NCBI GenBank assembly: GCA_009920765.1
Contig: RFZJ01000007.1
Span: 1 to 64,000 of the forward strand
Direction of reading: 5' to 3'
Source: Planctomycetota bacterium
GTDB taxonomy: Bacteria > Planctomycetota > Planctomycetia > Gemmatales > Gemmataceae
Length of the DNA: 64,000 nucleotides
A program made the translations under genes and the position numbers. This document shows positions 63,530 to 64,000 of the stretch, one piece after another. The notes beneath the pieces were generated by a model, which was not told the DNA's origin, ran no database searches, and worked only from the letters and a program-made list of their open reading frames with translations. Numbering within the stretch: the stretch's first letter is position 1; each line of letters starts with the position of its first letter.

Positions 63530-64000
63530 ATGAAGATAGAAAAGTTTTCGATTGTAGGTCCGCTGGGGAACGGCGCACAGAGTGCGATTCTTCAGATTCG
63601 CATGACTAAATCCGCTGAAAATTTTGCGCTTAAAGTAGTGCCTCTTGAATCGCCTGAAGATATGAAATTCAAGGATCAGGCAGAGCATGAATTCAAAGTA
63701 GCGCAAATGTTTGATCATCCAAACCTTATTAAAATTCATGCGTTGGAACCTGTAAAAGACTGGATGTTTCGTCTTAAAAAAATGCACATGCTTATTGAGT
63801 TTGTCGATGGAAAAACAATCGATGAAGCTCCTAGACTTTCTCCATTGCGCATTATTCAGGTTTTTGAGCAGGTTGCTCAAGCTCTTGTTCATATGCACAA
63901 GAAAGGAGTCTTTCATGCAGATATCAAACCAAATAATATCATGCTGGGTAAAGATGGCATTGTAAAAGTAATCGATTTTGGACTTTCCTGGATTCGTGAT
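63530..64000 (+). CDS. Serine/threonine protein kinase, 5' part (cut by the window edge)
   Basis: The first 157 codons of a eukaryotic-type kinase. The glycine-rich loop reads GNGAQS (residues 13-18), with Ser where the third Gly is usual. Lys35 in FALKVV would be the ATP lysine, Glu near residue 52 the helix-C partner, IEFVDGKTIDE the hinge region, HADIKPNN (129-136) the catalytic loop and DFGLSW (from 149) the metal loop. The catalytic Asp131 is kept, but the preceding Arg of the HRD motif is Ala, making it a non-RD kinase. AGGGAAG lies before the ATG. What follows the kinase domain is outside the window. Confidence 0.88.
   Translation, partial: MKIEKFSIVGPLGNGAQSAILQIRMTKSAENFALKVVPLESPEDMKFKDQAEHEFKVAQMFDHPNLIKIHALEPVKDWMFRLKKMHMLIEFVDGKTIDEAPRLSPLRIIQVFEQVAQALVHMHKKGVFHADIKPNNIMLGKDGIVKVIDFGLSWIRD

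Noticed and set aside
63515..63916. Minus-strand open frame opposite the kinase gene.
   Set aside because: It is the shadow of the plus-strand kinase, which shows all the expected motifs.
1..64000. Search by eye for tRNA or rRNA genes, CRISPR arrays, transposases and phage genes.
   Set aside because: None found; all intergenic gaps are under 360 bp and none shows such features. A dedicated RNA search could still find small RNAs.

Overview
The window reads as a chromosomal segment of a low-GC member of the Planctomycetota (PVC group). This is inferred from gene content: an ExbB/ExbD operon ending in a squalene-cyclase-like repeat protein, a duplicated DUF3467 protein, a plant/chlamydia-type enoyl-ACP reductase, several HEAT or WD40 secreted proteins, many lipoproteins, a diadenylate cyclase, and outer-membrane biogenesis genes (BamD-like, LptE-like) showing a diderm envelope. 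Start codons TTG and GTG are used regularly and Shine-Dalgarno sequences are usually visible. No tRNA, rRNA, CRISPR array, transposase or integrase was recognised, so this looks like ordinary chromosome rather than a mobile region.

Left part (1-9.9 kb): a minus-strand operon for a MacA/MacB-like tripartite exporter (oversized TolC-like lipoprotein, membrane fusion protein, ATPase, permease), ending in a purine nucleoside phosphorylase gene that overlaps the permease. It is divergent from an MDR-type oxidoreductase gene, which is followed by a lipoprotein that looks like an M48 peptidase with lost zinc ligands. From 10.0 to 13.8 kb lies a complete ribose-type sugar ABC transporter, convergent with prs (PRPP synthase).

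From 14.9 to 26.4 kb a TetR-type regulator faces a periplasmic adaptor and two tandem RND pump genes. A 14-bp perfect palindrome lies directly behind a good promoter, so the pump is probably repressed by its neighbour. The same strand continues with an XPB-like helicase and an overlapping DUF790/Bax1-like nuclease, a repair pair best known from archaea. trpE follows on the other strand.

From 28 to 38 kb are a small zinc-ribbon membrane protein, a tandem DUF3467 protein, HrpB helicase, 6-phosphogluconate dehydrogenase, an O-methyltransferase-like protein, plant-type FabI and a 770-residue exported protein with HEAT repeats. From 38.0 to 43.3 kb is a well-bounded five-gene unit (promoter, exbB, exbD, exbD, anchored secreted protein, TonB-like/toroid fusion, terminator). 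This is the most unusual system here: the last protein carries a TonB-like S-x3-H transmembrane segment followed by a linker and a cyclase-fold repeat domain.

From 43.3 to 49 kb are a UDP-glucuronate-decarboxylase-like gene, an alpha-glucan phosphorylase and an ABC-2 exporter pair. From 49.2 to 59 kb a long plus-strand run of housekeeping genes (parA, ybeY, recO, bamD-like, lptE-like, folP, cdaA, cdaR-like, proA, HEAT protein) probably forms one or two operons. The right end holds a tiny lipoprotein, a secreted WD40 protein, a fused proline dehydrogenase/P5C dehydrogenase and the start of a serine/threonine kinase gene cut by the window edge.
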